A DNA stretch of 64,000 bases from Prorocentrum cordatum (GCA_963575745.1 CAUYUJ010012058.1:204440-268439); one strand, 5' to 3'; counted from the stretch's first letter, positions 10,557 through 22,220 are shown. The notes: generated from the sequence alone by a model not told the origin. Numbers and translations: made by a program.

Positions 10557-10704
10557 CAGGAGGGGGAAGGATTCACCGACACAATTCATCGTCGATTCCG
10601 CACAGAATGTGGGAAAATGTGGGCAGTGGGGGGGAAGACGCCAACCCCGAAAAGATGGTGAGTCCCGTTCTGTGTGTATGTACTTGTGTGTCCCAGGGCC
10701 CCTG
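10557..10704 (+). mobile_element. Dispersed element J1
   Basis: First of three copies of a 150-160-bp element (others at 38689-38840 and 53755-53913). Shared features in order are CAGGAGGG, a GACACAATT block with a nearby CGTCGA, runs of ATGGGAAAATGTGGG type, a GGGAAGAC block, TTGTGTGTCC, and terminal GGGCCCCT. Weak imperfect inverted ends are present (CAGGAGGG against CCAGGGCCCCTG). Confidence 0.6.
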
Positions 10705-11329
10705 CAGACACGTGTGAGGGGTGCGCGCGCTGCACTTGGTGGGGGGCCGCGTGCGGCGCCCGCGCTTCTTGCACCCTCGGTGGGCCCCCCTGTGCGAGGC
10801 CGCGAGACGTGCCTGGGGTGCGCGCCGAAGCTCGGGACGCTTCGGGTATCCCCGCCGGGGTGCCCCACCGGCGGTAGGTCCTGATCCAGGGGTCGGTCGC
10901 TGTGATTTTAAGCTCGCGCGTCGCTGAATAGATCGGCCCGTGGCCCGGACATTTCCACTCGGCGCCTGCGCTTCCGCTTGCGCCCGCGAGGAAAAAGTAT
11001 CCCCAGCCGACCCATCCAGGTACAGATCGCCAGGCGAGTTGCCTGGGGCAGGGAAGCGTGGAAGCATGCAGCGCAACAGCCGCCTTGGACATGTTTTTTT
11101 CCCCGGGGGTCTCTTGGAACCATCATGTGTCTCTCTTGAGGTCCCCCCGCAGCCACTTGGGACGCTGTTGGGGCCCCCTTCTGGGGTTTTGGAGGGGTCC
11201 AGGGGCATTCCAAGGATTTTTTGTTTGAGGGGCTTTGGAGGTAATTTCGGGCACGCTGTTCAAAAAGAGGGGGGGGAGCAATGAACCCCTCCGGAGGTTC
11301 AAGATATGGCGCCCTGGGGCCGTTTCGGG

Positions 11330-11670
11330 GCGCCGTCGGGGCGCTCTTGGGGTCCTCTTGGGCCTCTATTGGGGATCTCCTGGGCCGTCTTGGGGCCGTC
11401 GTAAGACTTCCAAAGCCAATCGGAAGCGCCAAGGGCGAGAAGACAAAGCACATCGATTTTCCTTCGGTTGTCGAGCAATGGCCTTCTGGGGGGATCCGTG
11501 CAGGGCGCGGAGGGCACTTGGAACCGCCTTGGGACCGTCCTGAGGCCTCCTGGACGTTTGTCGGCGGCCGTTTTGCGCCACCTCGAGGTATCTTGAGCCA
11601 TCTTGGAGCCCCATCGTGGGCTTTTTTCAAACCCTCTCAACGCCATCTTGGGCCACCTTGGGCGCCCGAA
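11330..11670. repeat. Minisatellite E2 with unique core
   Basis: Same array type as E1 (TCTTGGGGNC units) with a core at 11400-11460 containing CGGAAGCGCCAAGGGCGAGA, alignable to the E1 core. Units continue on both sides. 10720-11330 upstream shows no recognisable gene. Confidence 0.75.
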
Positions 11671-11914
11671 CCCTTCGCCCCCCCCTTCCCCAGGCCCCAA
11701 GGGGGGGGGGGGATGGGGAGAGGGGCCGAGGCCCCCTCTTTGCCCGCGAGCCGCTTCGCTGTCCCCACCCGCCCTCCCAACACAAGCCCAGGGGAGTGTC
11801 AGCACAATGCCTAGGCGCGCCACGCGTGACATGTGCGCTACGGGTACCGCGGAGGCCCAAGCGAGCCAGGCGCGCCAGGTGCGGCACGTGCTCCATATTT
11901 GATCAATGTGCCGG

Positions 11915-12300
11915 CGCCCCTGCCGTCCCTGTCGAAAAAAAACACTCCAAGGTGGTCGCGGGGCGCCGGCGCATGTTCCACATGTGGAGGCAAAGTGTAT
12001 TCTGTAGTGTTTTTCACAGGGAGGGTTGGCCTGCTCGCATCGAGCGATATGACGGCACCCCTGCCGTTGTCGACCAATTCAAAATGGTCGCGGGGCGCCC
12101 GCGCACGCTTCATCTGTAGAGGCAACGTGCTTTCTGTATCATTTTTGTCAGGGATGGTGGGCCTGCGCGCAGCGAGCAATCTGACGTTACCCCAACCGTC
12201 CTTGTCACAAGCCAACGCAGAGTTTGGTCGCGAGGCGCTCGCGCATGCTCCAAATCCGACGGCAAAATGTAGCCTGTATCGTTTTGAGACAGGGATGGTG
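11915..12300. repeat. Tandem repeat, about 132-150-bp unit, three copies
   Basis: The anchor GGTCGCGGGGCGCC recurs at 11954, 12086 and 12236 (last copy GGTCGCGAGGCGCT), followed each time by GCGCATG/GCGCACG, an AGGCAA block, a TTTT-rich block and AGGGATGGT/AGGGAGGGT. The copies are diverged. Confidence 0.75.
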
Positions 12301-12429
12301 GTGGTGGGGGCATGTGCTGGGTTGGCCCACGGTCGGATGGGGGAGGGGGCGAATATTAACAAGGAGCAGTGACAGATCCCTCCCCCGAGCAGGGGACGGG
12401 GGGGGTTTAACAGGGAAAAGACGAGGTCC

Positions 12430-13305
12430 GTTAAACCACCTACGCCCACAGGGTTGGTGGGATTAGTAGGGCAACGCATGCAATATCACGCAGTCGGGAA
12501 ACCGAATGCACGATCACGAAGTTGGGGCCAGTGGTTGCCCCTCCCCCCCCCCCTGTGGGGCCACGACGCCTGTGAGGAGAGTGCTGGCCGGCATTTGGGG
12601 GAACCCGTATCCAAAACAAACAACACGCCATTGCGGTTTTCGGTGAATTCCCCGTGCGGGGCCACAGTCCGTGCGAGGGTGTGCCGAAATGGGTCGGGGA
12701 CCGCATACAATACCACGCTGCTGGGGCCGTCGGTGGAGTTCCTTGTGGGCCACAGCCACGATTTATGCGAGGAGTGTGCTGTCACCTGTGGGGGACAGTT
12801 TGCAATAACACGCCGTTGGGGCCTCAGGTGGGGCCCTCTGTGGGGCCACAAAACAGGTGAGAGGTGTGTGGACATGTGTGGGGAACCGCATACAATACAG
12901 CGCGGTTGGGGATTTTGGTTGAGCTCCCTTTGGGTCTACGAAGCGCGTGGAGGTGTGCCACAGTGTGTGTGTGTGTGTGTGTGAGAGAGTGTGTGTGTGT
13001 GTATGTGTGTGTGTGTCGGAAGAGGTTTGCGGGCCTTTTTGTGGAACTTTTGGTGGAGCTCCCGATGGGGCCGCGTTACGTGTTATTGGTGTGCTAAAGT
13101 GGGACGGGGGGGTGCATGCGGCAGGCGGCCCCTTTTGCTGGGGCCTTCGGTGGGGTCCCCTCATGGGGCAACGAAGCGTCTGAGGTTTGGGCGAAAATGC
13201 TTGTTTGTGTGTTTGTGCTTATGTGGAATGGCATGCTGGCCATCCTACTTAGGCTTCTGTGGGAGTCTCTGAGGGACGACGAGGCGCGTGATGGGTGTGG
13301 CGGCA
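12430..13305. repeat. Tandem repeat, about 100-bp unit, seven to eight copies
   Basis: The phrase GGGGCCACRNNNCRYGNGAGG with following GTGTG, CGCATACAATA and TTGGGG blocks recurs at about 12559, 12657, 12755, 12842, 12935, 13068, 13160 and 13270. Spacing varies between about 87 and 130 bp. A (GT)n expansion sits inside one unit. Confidence 0.75.
12963..13016. repeat. (GT)n microsatellite
   Basis: GT dinucleotide run with one GAGAGA interruption, expanded inside a unit of the surrounding tandem array. Confidence 0.9.
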
Positions 13306-13479
13306 TGCGGCTAATAATCATTGAGATGATTACGATATTGGTGGTGACGATTGATGTTGATGGTCACGAGTCTGAAAATGAGGGTGGTGATGTTGCTGAT
13401 GCTGATGACGGTGGTTGTGGTGTATATTGGGGTAACGCGGACGACGACCGTGAATCTGACGACGATGAGTATGTTGCTT

Positions 13480-13496
13480 ATAATGCTGATGGTGAG

Positions 13497-13539
<43 letters not shown>

Positions 13540-13565
13540 ATGATGATGGTACTGTGGATGATGAT
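13480..13565. repeat. (GCT/GAT)n microsatellite
   Basis: GCT units followed by GAT units on the plus strand. About 150 bp further on, 13715-13900 holds the complementary ATC/CAT/TCC type, so the two form a potential long inverted pair. Confidence 0.85.
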
Positions 13566-13714
13566 TAGTTCGATGGGGTCATGCGGCGGGCAACCACAGG
13601 AATGGGAGGACGGAAGAAGGGGAGGGTGTGGAGGACGAGTGGGTGACGCGGGCAGCTGCGGGTCTCAAACGAGGGTCCAATTCCATGATTATGATTGTTG
13701 GGGAAGCAACGCCA

Positions 13715-13900
13715 CCTACACATTCACCATCACCATCCTCTTCCTCCTCCTCCTCATCCTCATCATCACAGTCACCATCATCACCATCATCATCAGCATC
13801 ATCATCACTACTTGAACCATCAGCATCACCACAATCATCACCGCCATCATCATCGTCATGTGCATCATCATTTCCATCGCCGTCGTCGTCGTCGTCCACT
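13715..13900. repeat. (ATC/CAT/TCC)n microsatellite
   Basis: Degenerate CAT/ATC/TCC triplets on the plus strand, complementary in type to the GAT arrays on either side. The following 13900-14490 is pyrimidine-rich sequence with no gene that I can support. Confidence 0.8.
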
Positions 13901-14494
13901 TACTCGTTTTTGTCCATCGTTCTCATGTTCTTCCTTCCCCTCGTTCTCATGCTCTTCGTCGTCCCCCTCCTCACAGCCCCTCTCCATTTTGGTCCTCCTT
14001 ATCTGTTTTTCTCATCCGCACTTCTGTTTCTCTGCTCCTCCCTCCTCACTCCCTCCACCCATTCCCCTCCTTCTCCCCTTCCTTATGACTACCCCAGTCG
14101 TCTCCTCACGCGAGTGGGTTGTACCCCCGTAGTGCCACACGCACTCCCCCGCGTTTTCCTCCCATGCCCGCCCGACGTCCTCCCCTGCGTATTATCCCCT
14201 CCACGCCTGGTCATTCTTGTCGTCCGTTTCATCCGCCCCCTCCTCGTTCGGCGGTTCTATCCCCTTTTTCCCCTTCCCCCTTGGTCACCTAGTTATCCTC
14301 CCCCCTCCCGCCCTTCCCACCTCACTGCCCCAGTCCCCCCCCCCCCGCGCGAGTGCACTGCATCCCCGCAGTGTCACAACTACGCCCCCCTTCTCCGCCC
14401 CCACCCCCGCCCAACCTCATCCCCTCCCCTCCTGCCATCCCGCCACTGTTCCCTCTTCGTGTTTTTTTGCAATGGGCGTGGTAGGGCGACGATG

Positions 14495-15190
<696 letters not shown>

Positions 15191-15304
15191 TTGAGGAGGG
15201 CGGCAATGGAGGGAGGGAGGGATGACATGGAGGATGTTGGGATGGTGGGGGATGACGGAGGACGGGGGGGGGGGGCGCACGGCTTCGGAGAGGGTTCGAC
15301 TTCG

Positions 15305-15830
15305 CTAAAGCGACTCGAGCGTTTGGAGCTCAGCCGCTTCTCTGGCTACCTGAGCTAACATAATCGGAGGCTTGCAGACTACAGGGCTGGTCTTTGGAGC
15401 CCTGGGGTGTCTCACCTCCTGGAGGCGCTCGTAGGCACCCCTCGAACACGTAGACCAGAACGTTTTCGGGCAATTCGTCTGGAGGCCCTTGACAGTACAT
15501 TCTGAGTACTTGCCACGTTCAGAGCATGCAACAATGACGCTCTCTTCTGCAATTCTGCCAAGCAATTGTAGGCTGGTGGCCTCCGGGCTGCTGCGCTAGC
15601 TTGGCTAGGGCGGCAGCATTCCTGATACACCACTCCTTGGCACGGTCCTTCGTGGTCTTGTCATTACGGCATCGCGAGTGTCCGAGGCAGCAGCGCCAAC
15701 GTGCCCTCTGCCAGGACCACGCATGCCCGACACGCGAGTGCGCGACGACAGGGAGACTGGGCGTGGGAGGGACCGCAGCAGTCCCAGGGCCCGGGCTCGA
15801 CCGCCCAGAGTTGGCGCTCCCTTGCCGCAC
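15305..15830 (-). pseudogene. LINE 2 C-terminal segment
   Basis: Two overlapping minus-strand frames together give WQRARWRCCLGH, AQQPGGHQPTIAWQNCRRE, then in another frame KYSECTVKGLQTNCPKTF and YERLQEVRHPRAP. This pattern (GKYxxxRVxGLxxxC and LERLxxGRHP) is one I associate with the C-terminal ends of dinoflagellate LINE proteins; it needs a search. A frameshift lies near 15540. Confidence 0.5.
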
Positions 15831-16015
15831 TACCGCGATCGCGCGGGCTCCGACCGCTGCGTTGATAGCTTTGGCACCAGGGCCTCGAGCCCCTCACCTC
15901 TAACCCTGGGGGCGATGGCAGGCCACAGGGCGAGGGGCTTTGGCACATGACGCAGGACACGTTTCCTCTGGTCGGGCTGCTGCTGGGCTTCCCGCTCCGC
16001 TTGTGAGGACCTGGG

Positions 16016-16561
16016 TCACTTGGAGGCTGTCAGCTTGCCGATTCGATCTGCTGCATCGTTGCCAGAGGCGTGTCGCCACTGGTCTGAGTATCTGTCCAGG
16101 GCCTCAAGATTCCGATGAGCTTGGACCTTGACTACTTCGAACCCTCCATCACAGCGGGCTTCATCGAGTTTGGCCATTGAGCTGAACCCATCAACACACA
16201 TTCTTCCAACTGGCTGGTTTACCTGAGTTATGGCACTCAACCTCTGGGAAAGTCTGGCGGAGTAGGGGGAGGAGGAGGAGGAAGAAGAGGAAGAGGAAGA
16301 GGGGGAGGAGGAACGGCGAGGGTGTGGGATGGGAGGGGGGGAGCGAGACGGGAAGGAGACACGGGAGTGAAAGAAAAGGAGGGAGACATTGGAGCCAGGG
16401 AAGGAGGGAGGGAGGAAGAGTAGGCGGCGGAGGAGGAGGAGGAGGAGGCTCAGAGAAATCCCAAGGCGCACCAGAGCTGTTGCAATACACCTTTCCTGCC
16501 CATACGTACCTACAGGCTTCCCTTTCATTGCAATAATCGCCCGCCCTTGAACGACCGGCAC
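16016..16561 (-). pseudogene. RNase H domain remnant of LINE 2
   Basis: The C-terminal part reads FEVVKVQAHRNLEAL followed by ASGNDAADRIGKL, matching the end of RNase H domains (KVxAHR with the catalytic-loop histidine, then GNxxAD with the last active-site aspartate). The N-terminal part is cut off by about 200 bp of GGA/GGAGA repeat read as poly-Ser/Leu. RNase H degrades the RNA of the RNA-DNA hybrid during retrotransposition. The ORF ends at 16016 with the family's usual Lys-rich stop region. I call it a pseudogene because the first half of the domain is not recognisable. Confidence 0.65.
16258..16455. repeat. GGA-rich microsatellite inside LINE 2
   Basis: Degenerate GGA/GGGA/GAGA repeat inserted in, or expanded within, the RNase H remnant. 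Confidence 0.85.
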
Positions 16562-16635
16562 ACTTGGGCCTGCCAGTTTGGCGAGGGCTCCGCTTTGAAC
16601 CGCAACTGCCTCAATTTTGTTGTTGCGAAACCAGC

Positions 16636-16797
16636 GGAGGAGGAGGAGGAGGAGGAGGAGGAGGAGGAGGAGGAGGAGGAGGAGGAGGAGGAGCAGGAGG
16701 AGGAGGAGGAGGAGGAGGAGGAGGAGGAGGAGGAGGAGTAGGAGGAGGAGGAGGAGGAGTAGGAGGAGGAGGAGGAGGAGGAGGAGGAGGAGGAATG
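16636..16797. repeat. (GGA)n microsatellite
   Basis: About 50 GGA units with a few interruptions (GCA, TAG). Confidence 0.95.
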
Positions 16798-17039
16798 CGG
16801 GAACCGATAATCAGGCAGCTTAACGGGGTGTCCAGCGAGATCTTCTGTTCGAAGAGGACCGCCCCTTCACCCGTCTAACTCTTGCACAAGCTTTCGCCTG
16901 TGATCATTCACATCGAGAAGGTCAAGCGAGAGCTCAACTTTGAAAAAGGGCTGCCCTCTGCCAGTGCAGCGATACATATAGTTCAGCTCTTGGTGTCCTA
17001 GTATTGGCGAAGTCTCGCGTGAGAACCTCCCCAAACAGC

Positions 17040-17985
17040 AGTCCCCTGTACTTCTCATGGCTGCATACACCGAACGAATGGACGTGGCGCTGCGGCGAGA
17101 GCCACCATTTTGCAGCGAAGTGTGCTCAATGTTCAAATCTCGTGAGATGCTGGGGAAACAGTGGGACGAACGCATGCGGCGCTAAGGCGAGAGCAACATT
17201 CTGGAAAGGCTATCTGTGAAGCTGTTACAGCATGTTCAGACGAGGGTGCGCGGCGATGAGCCGAGAGCCATTCAGTGGGGGCCCATGCCAAGAAACACCC
17301 TGCTTGCCTCCAGGGTGCCCTGGGTTTCTTGGGTTTCGATGGTTTTGCTCTGGAAAGCCCGACGTTCCCACACCAAAAATGAATGGCCGTCCTGGGGTCT
17401 CAGGGTTGGGTTTCTTGTGGAGGGTTTCTTGTGGAAGGGTCCCTAATTTACCTTGAAACGAATCCGCCCCTCATCCTGGAAGCTGGTGCAGACTTTTAAG
17501 ACGCATGTTGCGCGGCATTGAGGCGAGCGCCATCTTTGAAAATGGCTTGCGTTCCATCCTTGACGCTGTTGCATCATTTCAGGGCGAGTGTGCGCAGTGC
17601 TGGGGCGAGAGCCGCATTTTGCAGAGGAGCCGCCCTCCACCCTTCCATCAACTGTTGCCAACATTTAACACGAATGTCCGCGGTGCTAAGGCGAGACTAC
17701 ATGTTGCAAACGACCCCCCTCTCCGTCCTTGAGACGGCTGCCGACTTCTAGTACGAGCGTGCGCGGCGCTGAGGTGAGAGCGAGCCTTTGTTGAAGAGGA
17801 GGCGCCTCTATTCTTGGAGTTGTTTCAAGCTTTACGGCGAAGTGCGCGACGCTAAGACGAGATCTACATTTGGAAACCGACCTCATCCATCTGTGCCACT
17901 GCTGCCGACTCTTAAGACGAATGTGCGCGGCGCTACGGCTAGAGACACATTTCGACCCCCACCTTTCATCCTTGAAATTGTTAAT
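17040..17985. repeat. Degenerate tandem array, about 100-bp unit, eight to nine copies
   Basis: Units share AAGACGAATGTGCGCGGCGC, TAAGGCGAGAG, a CATTTTG block, a CCCCTC/ATCCTTGA block and TGTTGCCGACT. They recur at about 17060, 17165, 17245, 17490, 17580, 17665, 17755, 17840 and 17915. Element C2 interrupts the array at 17273-17446. Confidence 0.75.
17273..17446 (+). mobile_element. TIR element C2 inside the tandem array
   Basis: Begins CAGTGGGGGCCCATGCCAAG and ends with AAGGGTCCC. The ends are inverted (GGGGCCCATGCCAAGAAAC against GGGACCCTTCCACAAGAAAC). It interrupts a unit of the 100-bp tandem array, so it arrived after the array formed. No target duplication is clear. Confidence 0.7.
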
Positions 17986-18094
17986 TCTCGAGTTTTGGGG
18001 TTGTAAGCGGCGAGGAAGTCTCTGCCGAAACGCCCGGCCCGTCTTGCCGAGACCTCTAGGGTGGCGACGGGGTGGAGTTATTTATCAGGGAAAG

Positions 18095-18530
18095 GGATGG
18101 AGGAGGAGGAGGAGGAGGAGGAGGAGGAGGAGGAGGAGGAGGAGGAGGAGGAGTTGGAGGAGGAGGAGGGTATATAGGATGAGGAGAAGGAGGTAGAGTA
18201 GGAAGGAGGAGGGAAAGAGGGAAGGAGGGAGGAAGGGAGTCAGGGAAGGTGAGGGAGGATGTGGCGGAGGAGGGGAGGAGCGATGGGGAGGAGGAGCAGG
18301 AAAAGGAGGAGGGGCACGAGGAATGGTCCGGACCACTATTTCGCCTCTTCCTCCTCGCTCCTAAGCTCCCCTCCTTCCTCCCCCCTTCTTGCATCTCTCC
18401 CTTCCTCCGTCTTTCTCGTTTTCTCCCTCCCTCTTCCCTCCTTTGAACCGCCTTCTTCCCCTGATCGCTTCTCCTCTCATCTCCACCACCTCCTCCCCCA
18501 GGGGGAATGCACCTGCACCCCCGAGCCCTC
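18095..18530. repeat. (GGA)n and purine/pyrimidine tracts
   Basis: Near-pure GGA at 18098-18165, degenerate GGA/GGGA to about 18315, then a CTCC/CTTCC-rich stretch to 18530. No gene is supported. Confidence 0.85.
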
Positions 18531-18555
18531 CCCTCCTCCCACGTGGCCCCTACCT

Positions 18556-18720
18556 TCACGTCGGGCCTGTCCCTCTACAGGAGGAGCATTCAAAAACAGT
18601 CGAACAAGCAGTCTGGGGACGATTTTTTGAGTATTTCAATCTGTTAATTTTGGAGTACTCTTTTACTGTTTTTTAATTCTTCGTTCAGAACCCGCCTGTA
18701 GGAGGACATGCCCGACCTGA
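18556..18720 (+). mobile_element. TIR element A1 with 8-bp target duplication
   Basis: Left end TCACGTCGGGCCTGTCC, right end GGACATGCCCGACCTGA, inverted to each other over about 30 bp including the CTACAGG/CCTGTAG part. The internal conserved phrase CAGTCTGGGGACGATTT sets the orientation. It is flanked by exact direct repeats CCCTACCT at 18548-18555 and 18721-18728. Confidence 0.9.
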
Positions 18721-18904
18721 CCCTACCTGCCGCGATCCCGGCAGCCCCCCGCGCTGGGCCCCACGCCGCCCCGCCGCCCCCGCGCCGCGCTCCCCCCCAG
18801 CTGCGACACGCAGCGGCGCCACCTCGACGAGGACGTGTCCCTGTGGTACCAGGCCCGGGGGCCGGCAGCGGCCCCAGACCTCCCCGCGCTGTGGCGAGGT
18901 TCAC

Positions 18905-19190
18905 GACGGGCGGCTTCTCGCTACTCTCGGCCTCCAGGGGCCCTTCCCGGGCCTCGGGGCCGTCAAGCCCAATATGGAGGATGAAGAGCCGGTCCCGGGG
19001 AAAGGGCCCAGACCTCTGGGGGTCGACGTCGGGAGCAAAATCGGTCAAACAGGTCTTCAGGATGAAAGACTGGTCCCGGGGAGAGGGCCCAGACCTCTGG
19101 GGGTCGACGCTGGGAACAAGATCGGTCACACCAGTATTCAGGATGGAGAACTGGTCCCGGGGAGAGAGGGCCCGGACCTTTGGGGCTGGA
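18905..19190 (+). repeat. Dispersed repeat F1 with an internal 82-bp tandem
   Basis: Starts with CTCTCGGCCTCCAGGGGCCC and a CCGTCAAG block, then repeats a unit carrying CCGGTCCCGGGGAAAGGGCC and CAGACCTCTGGGGGTCGAC at 19007, 19088 and 19171 (about 82-bp period). Confidence 0.7.
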
Positions 19191-19234
19191 CGCCGCGAAG
19201 CCACAACTCACGCCGAGGTCGGGGGCCTGGCCGG

Positions 19235-19530
19235 GGGGCGGCGTGCGGCGAGCGCGGCGGCGCGCCGCGGGGGGGGGGGGCAGCGGGGAGGAGAGGGAGG
19301 GCACGCAGGCTCTCTCTCTCTCTCTCTCGCAAGGCGGCGGGGCTCCTCGCACGCACGCGCCTTGCGGCCTTTTGTGAGAGAAGCAGGGGAGGGCGCGGCG
19401 AGCTCGGCGGCGCGCCGAGGGGGGCGGCGAGAGGGCCGCCACCGTGGGCTTTCTCTCTCTCTCTCTCTCGGAAGGCGGCGGGGCTGCTCGCACGCACGCG
19501 CTCTTCGGCCTCTGTTCGAGAAGCAGAGGA
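19235..19530. repeat. Tandem duplication with (CT)n, about 141-151-bp unit
   Basis: Two units, each with a GGCGGCGCGCCG block, a (TC)n run (19312-19331 and 19453-19472) and AAGGCGGCGGGGCT followed by CTCGCACGCACGCG. Confidence 0.75.
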
Positions 19531-19894
19531 GGGCACATCCGCCCGCACCCGCCGGGGTGGAGCAACGCTCGTGGGCATGGGCAGGTAGATGGGGGACTCG
19601 GGCGAGCCGTTGCGGTTGGGCTCGGTGCTCTCCCCCCTTTCCTCTTGCTCGCCCCTTGCTGGTCATATCGATGGTGTTGCCGCACTTGCTATTGCTCGTT
19701 TTCGTCTCCCCCTGCGCCTCTCCAGCGTCATTTGCAATTTTGCGCAATGATGCTCATGCCTGCGACTTTGCTCAGTTATTTTCGCGAGGTGATGATGTGT
19801 ATGGTATGTGTACATGTCCGTCCATTATTGTGGCGCTTGCCCATCGTGCGCTGAAACTGAAGCGCGCAGCGCGCGCGTGGTCCCTGGTCAAGGC

Positions 19895-20215
19895 AGAAAC
19901 CCCACGAAACCCCGAGAGATATCAGGAGGCATCAGGAGTCCCCAGGCGGTCCCAGGAGGTCCAAGGAAATACCAGGATTTACCAGGAGGTCCCAGGAGGT
20001 CCCAGGAGGATCCAGGAGGCCCCAGGAGGCCCCAAGGGCTCCAGGAGGCATCAGGAGGCACAGGAGGCCCCTGAGGCATCAGGAGGCGCCAGGCGGTCCC
20101 AGGAGATTCCCGAAGGCTTCAGGAGACCCCAGGAGGCCCCAGGAGGTCTCAGGAGGTTTCAGGGGGCCACAGGAAGCCCGAAGCGGTTACAGAATACCCC
20201 AGGAGGCACTCACAA
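19895..20215. repeat. Minisatellite CCAGGAGG-type
   Basis: About 30 degenerate units of 9-11 bp (CCCAGGAGGTC/CCAGGAGGC), all in one orientation. It resembles the E arrays in spirit but has a different unit. Confidence 0.8.
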
Positions 20216-20244
20216 GGGGGATACCGGTATCCCTCCCTGGTAGA

Positions 20245-20530
20245 CCCGACGAGAGGGAGGGAGGGAGGGAGGGAGGAGAGGAATGGAGGAGGAAAAGGAT
20301 GATCGAAATCAGGAGGAGGGAGGAGGAGGAGGAGGAGGAGGAGGAGGAGGAGGAGGGGAGGAGGAGGAGGAGGAGGCGGAGGAGGGGGAGGGGAGGGGGA
20401 AGGGAGGATGAAACAGGGGGGGGAGTGGGGGGAGGATGGGGAACACATGACGGATGGTGATGACGGTGGTGGTGGTGGTGGTGGTGGTGGTGGTAGTGGT
20501 GGTGGTGGTGGTGATGATCGGAGGTGGTGG
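20245..20530. repeat. (GGA)n and (GGT)n microsatellites
   Basis: GGGA/GGA tracts at 20245-20405, and GGT/GAT runs at 20462-20530. G-rich tracts continue to about 20750. Confidence 0.9.
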
Positions 20531-20905
20531 TGGGTGGTGGAGGGGGATGATCGTTGTAATTGTGATGCTGATCACGATGATGATGGTGCGCGAGGGGGAG
20601 GGGGGGACGCTGACCTCCCCGCTTTTCGTATTTTTTGGGGGATTGGGGGGTGTGAGTGGGGGGGGGGGCGGAAGGGGGGGGTCCCCCAGTTTTTGAGGCT
20701 GCCCTTTATTTTTTTTTCCGGGAGGGGGGGGGGGTCCGACCCCCCCCATGCCGATGTGTCGTCTGCTCAGCTCGGCGACGGTGGATCGCGCTCCCTCGAG
20801 AATCATGGCATCATGACGTCGACGGCCTGAACCCGTGTGGGCTCCTCCGCCTGCGGGCCGTCGTCCCCCCCCCCGTGCCGCAGGACCAGCTCCTCGCCCC
20901 TAGAT

Positions 20906-21047
20906 TTGAGTCGGGCATGTCCCTGCACTGGAGGAGAACTCAAACAATACAACAAAAAATAAGCGGGGGACTATTTAAGCACTTTTTTGAATAATATTTG
21001 TCATCTTTCTTCCAACATCTGGCTGTAGGAGGACATGCCCGACCTAA
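20906..21047 (+). mobile_element. TIR element A2 with 8-bp target duplication
   Basis: Left end TTGAGTCGGGCATGTCC, right end GGACATGCCCGACCTAA. Exact flanking direct repeats CCCTAGAT lie at 20898-20905 and 21048-21055. A family F fragment (about 21060-21190) follows directly. Confidence 0.9.
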
Positions 21048-21294
21048 CCCTAGATATCGGATTCTTCGACTGGGGCCTCCGGGGCCCGTTATCGGGCCTG
21101 GGGCCACCAACAATGGATCCGGGGCGAAAAACTGGCCCGCGACATCTTGGTGTTCTCACGGCGCGGTCCCCAGAGGTCCTGGCCTTTCGCGGGGCCGCCC
21201 CCTCTTTGACGGGCCATTGTGGCCTGGGGAGGGCCCCCCGAAAGCCGATCGCGACGGAGAACCTCCACCTTGATCTTTCCCGGACGTTGGCTGT

Positions 21295-21705
21295 CTAGGG
21301 AGGGAGGAGGAGGAGAACGAAGGAGGAGGAAAAGGAGGATGAAACGGCTGAAGAGGAGGAGAATGACGTGTACATGGGAGGAGGAGAAGGAGAAGGAAAA
21401 GGAGGAAGAGGAGAAGGAGGAGGAGGATGAGGAGGAAGAGGAGGAGGAGGAGGAGGAGGAGGGGGAGGAGGAGGAGGAGGTGGCGGAGGCGAATGCGGAG
21501 GTGGAGGAGGCGGAGGAGGAGGAGGAGGAGGAGGAGGAGGAGGAGGAGAGAAAGGAGGAGGAAGAGGGAGGAGGAGGAGGACGAGGAGGAGGAGGAGGAG
21601 GAAGGAGGAGGAGGAGGAGGGAGGGGAGGAGGAGGAGGAGGAGGAGGAGGAGGAGGAGGAGGAGGAGGAGGAGGAGGAGGAGGAGGAGGAGGAGGACGAG
21701 GAAGG
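21295..21705. repeat. (GGA)n array, 0.4 kb
   Basis: GGA triplets with AAG, ATG and GTG variants, purest in the right half. Translations are poly-Glu/Arg/Gly and are not genes. Confidence 0.95.
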
Positions 21706-21939
21706 AGCGGGCCTGGCCAAGGGGGGGTGGGGGCGGCGCCCCCTCCGCCAGGCCTTCGAGCCGAGCCAGTACCACCCCGCGGTGCGGGACGCCCTCGCGG
21801 GCGTCGTGTACCGCGTGGGCACCGGGCCGTGGGGCGCCGGGGCGTGGTGGGGCGACAGCCAGATCTCGTTCCTGACGGCGCCCCCGGGGGAGCCAAGCCT
21901 CGTGGGCCAAAAGCAGATGCGTAAAGGGGAGGCCACCGA

Positions 21940-22068
21940 GGAGCTCCGCGCGGAGTTCTGGGATCGGCGCCGGTCCCCCCTGGCGGCGCCTGCAGCGCCG
22001 CCCCTAGCGCGCTCCGCGCGCCAGGTAATGGGGGGCGGCGCAGATCCAAGAAGTCCGCGCGGAGCTCC
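21940..22068. mobile_element. Long-TIR element N1
   Basis: About 129 bp made almost entirely of two inverted arms of about 45 bp. The left arm begins GGAGCTCCGCGCGGAGTTCT, the right arm ends with GTCCGCGCGGAGCTCC, and the centre holds GCGCCGCCCCTAGCGCGCTCC. A second copy lies at 51925-52050 and a core fragment at 3305-3352. No target duplication is evident. Confidence 0.7.
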
Positions 22069-22087
22069 GAAGGTTTGTGCTTACACA

Positions 22088-22220
22088 CAGTTGAGGCCCA
22101 TGCCAAGAACCACCCTGCTTGCCTCCAGGGTGCCCTGGGTTTCCTGGGTTCCGATGGCTCTGCGATGGAACGCGTGGCGTTCCCACGCCACAAAAAGTCA
22201 GTGGACGTCCCTGGAGAAAA
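22088..22220 (+). mobile_element. TIR element C3, right-truncated
   Basis: Family C start (CAGTTGAGGCCCATGCCAAG) and core up to the GTGGACGTCCCTGG block. The CTCAGGG-to-end part is missing and the sequence passes into a truncated family A right end. Confidence 0.65.

Larger units (their letters stand above)
15310..16600 (-). mobile_element. Decayed LINE 3' end (LINE 2)
   Basis: Minus-strand remnants in order: a segment with ALAKLAGPSVPVVQ (near 16560-16590), RNase H-like sequence (about 16250-16016), then a C-terminal segment rich in Cys/Trp and a final YSECTVKGLQTNC...RGAYERLQEVRHP segment (about 15510-15400). This order matches LINE elements that carry RNase H after the RT. Microsatellite DNA (16258-16455) splits the RNase H region. 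Confidence 0.65.

Noticed and set aside
11586-11606. Inverse spliced-leader-like CTTGAGCCATCTTGG
   Set aside because: Explained by the TTGGAGCC units of minisatellite E2; matches the leader over nine bases only.
18708-20243. 511-codon plus-strand ORF
   Set aside because: Built from the right end of A1, repeat F1, a tandem duplication and the CCAGGAGG minisatellite; it is a chain of repeats, not a gene.
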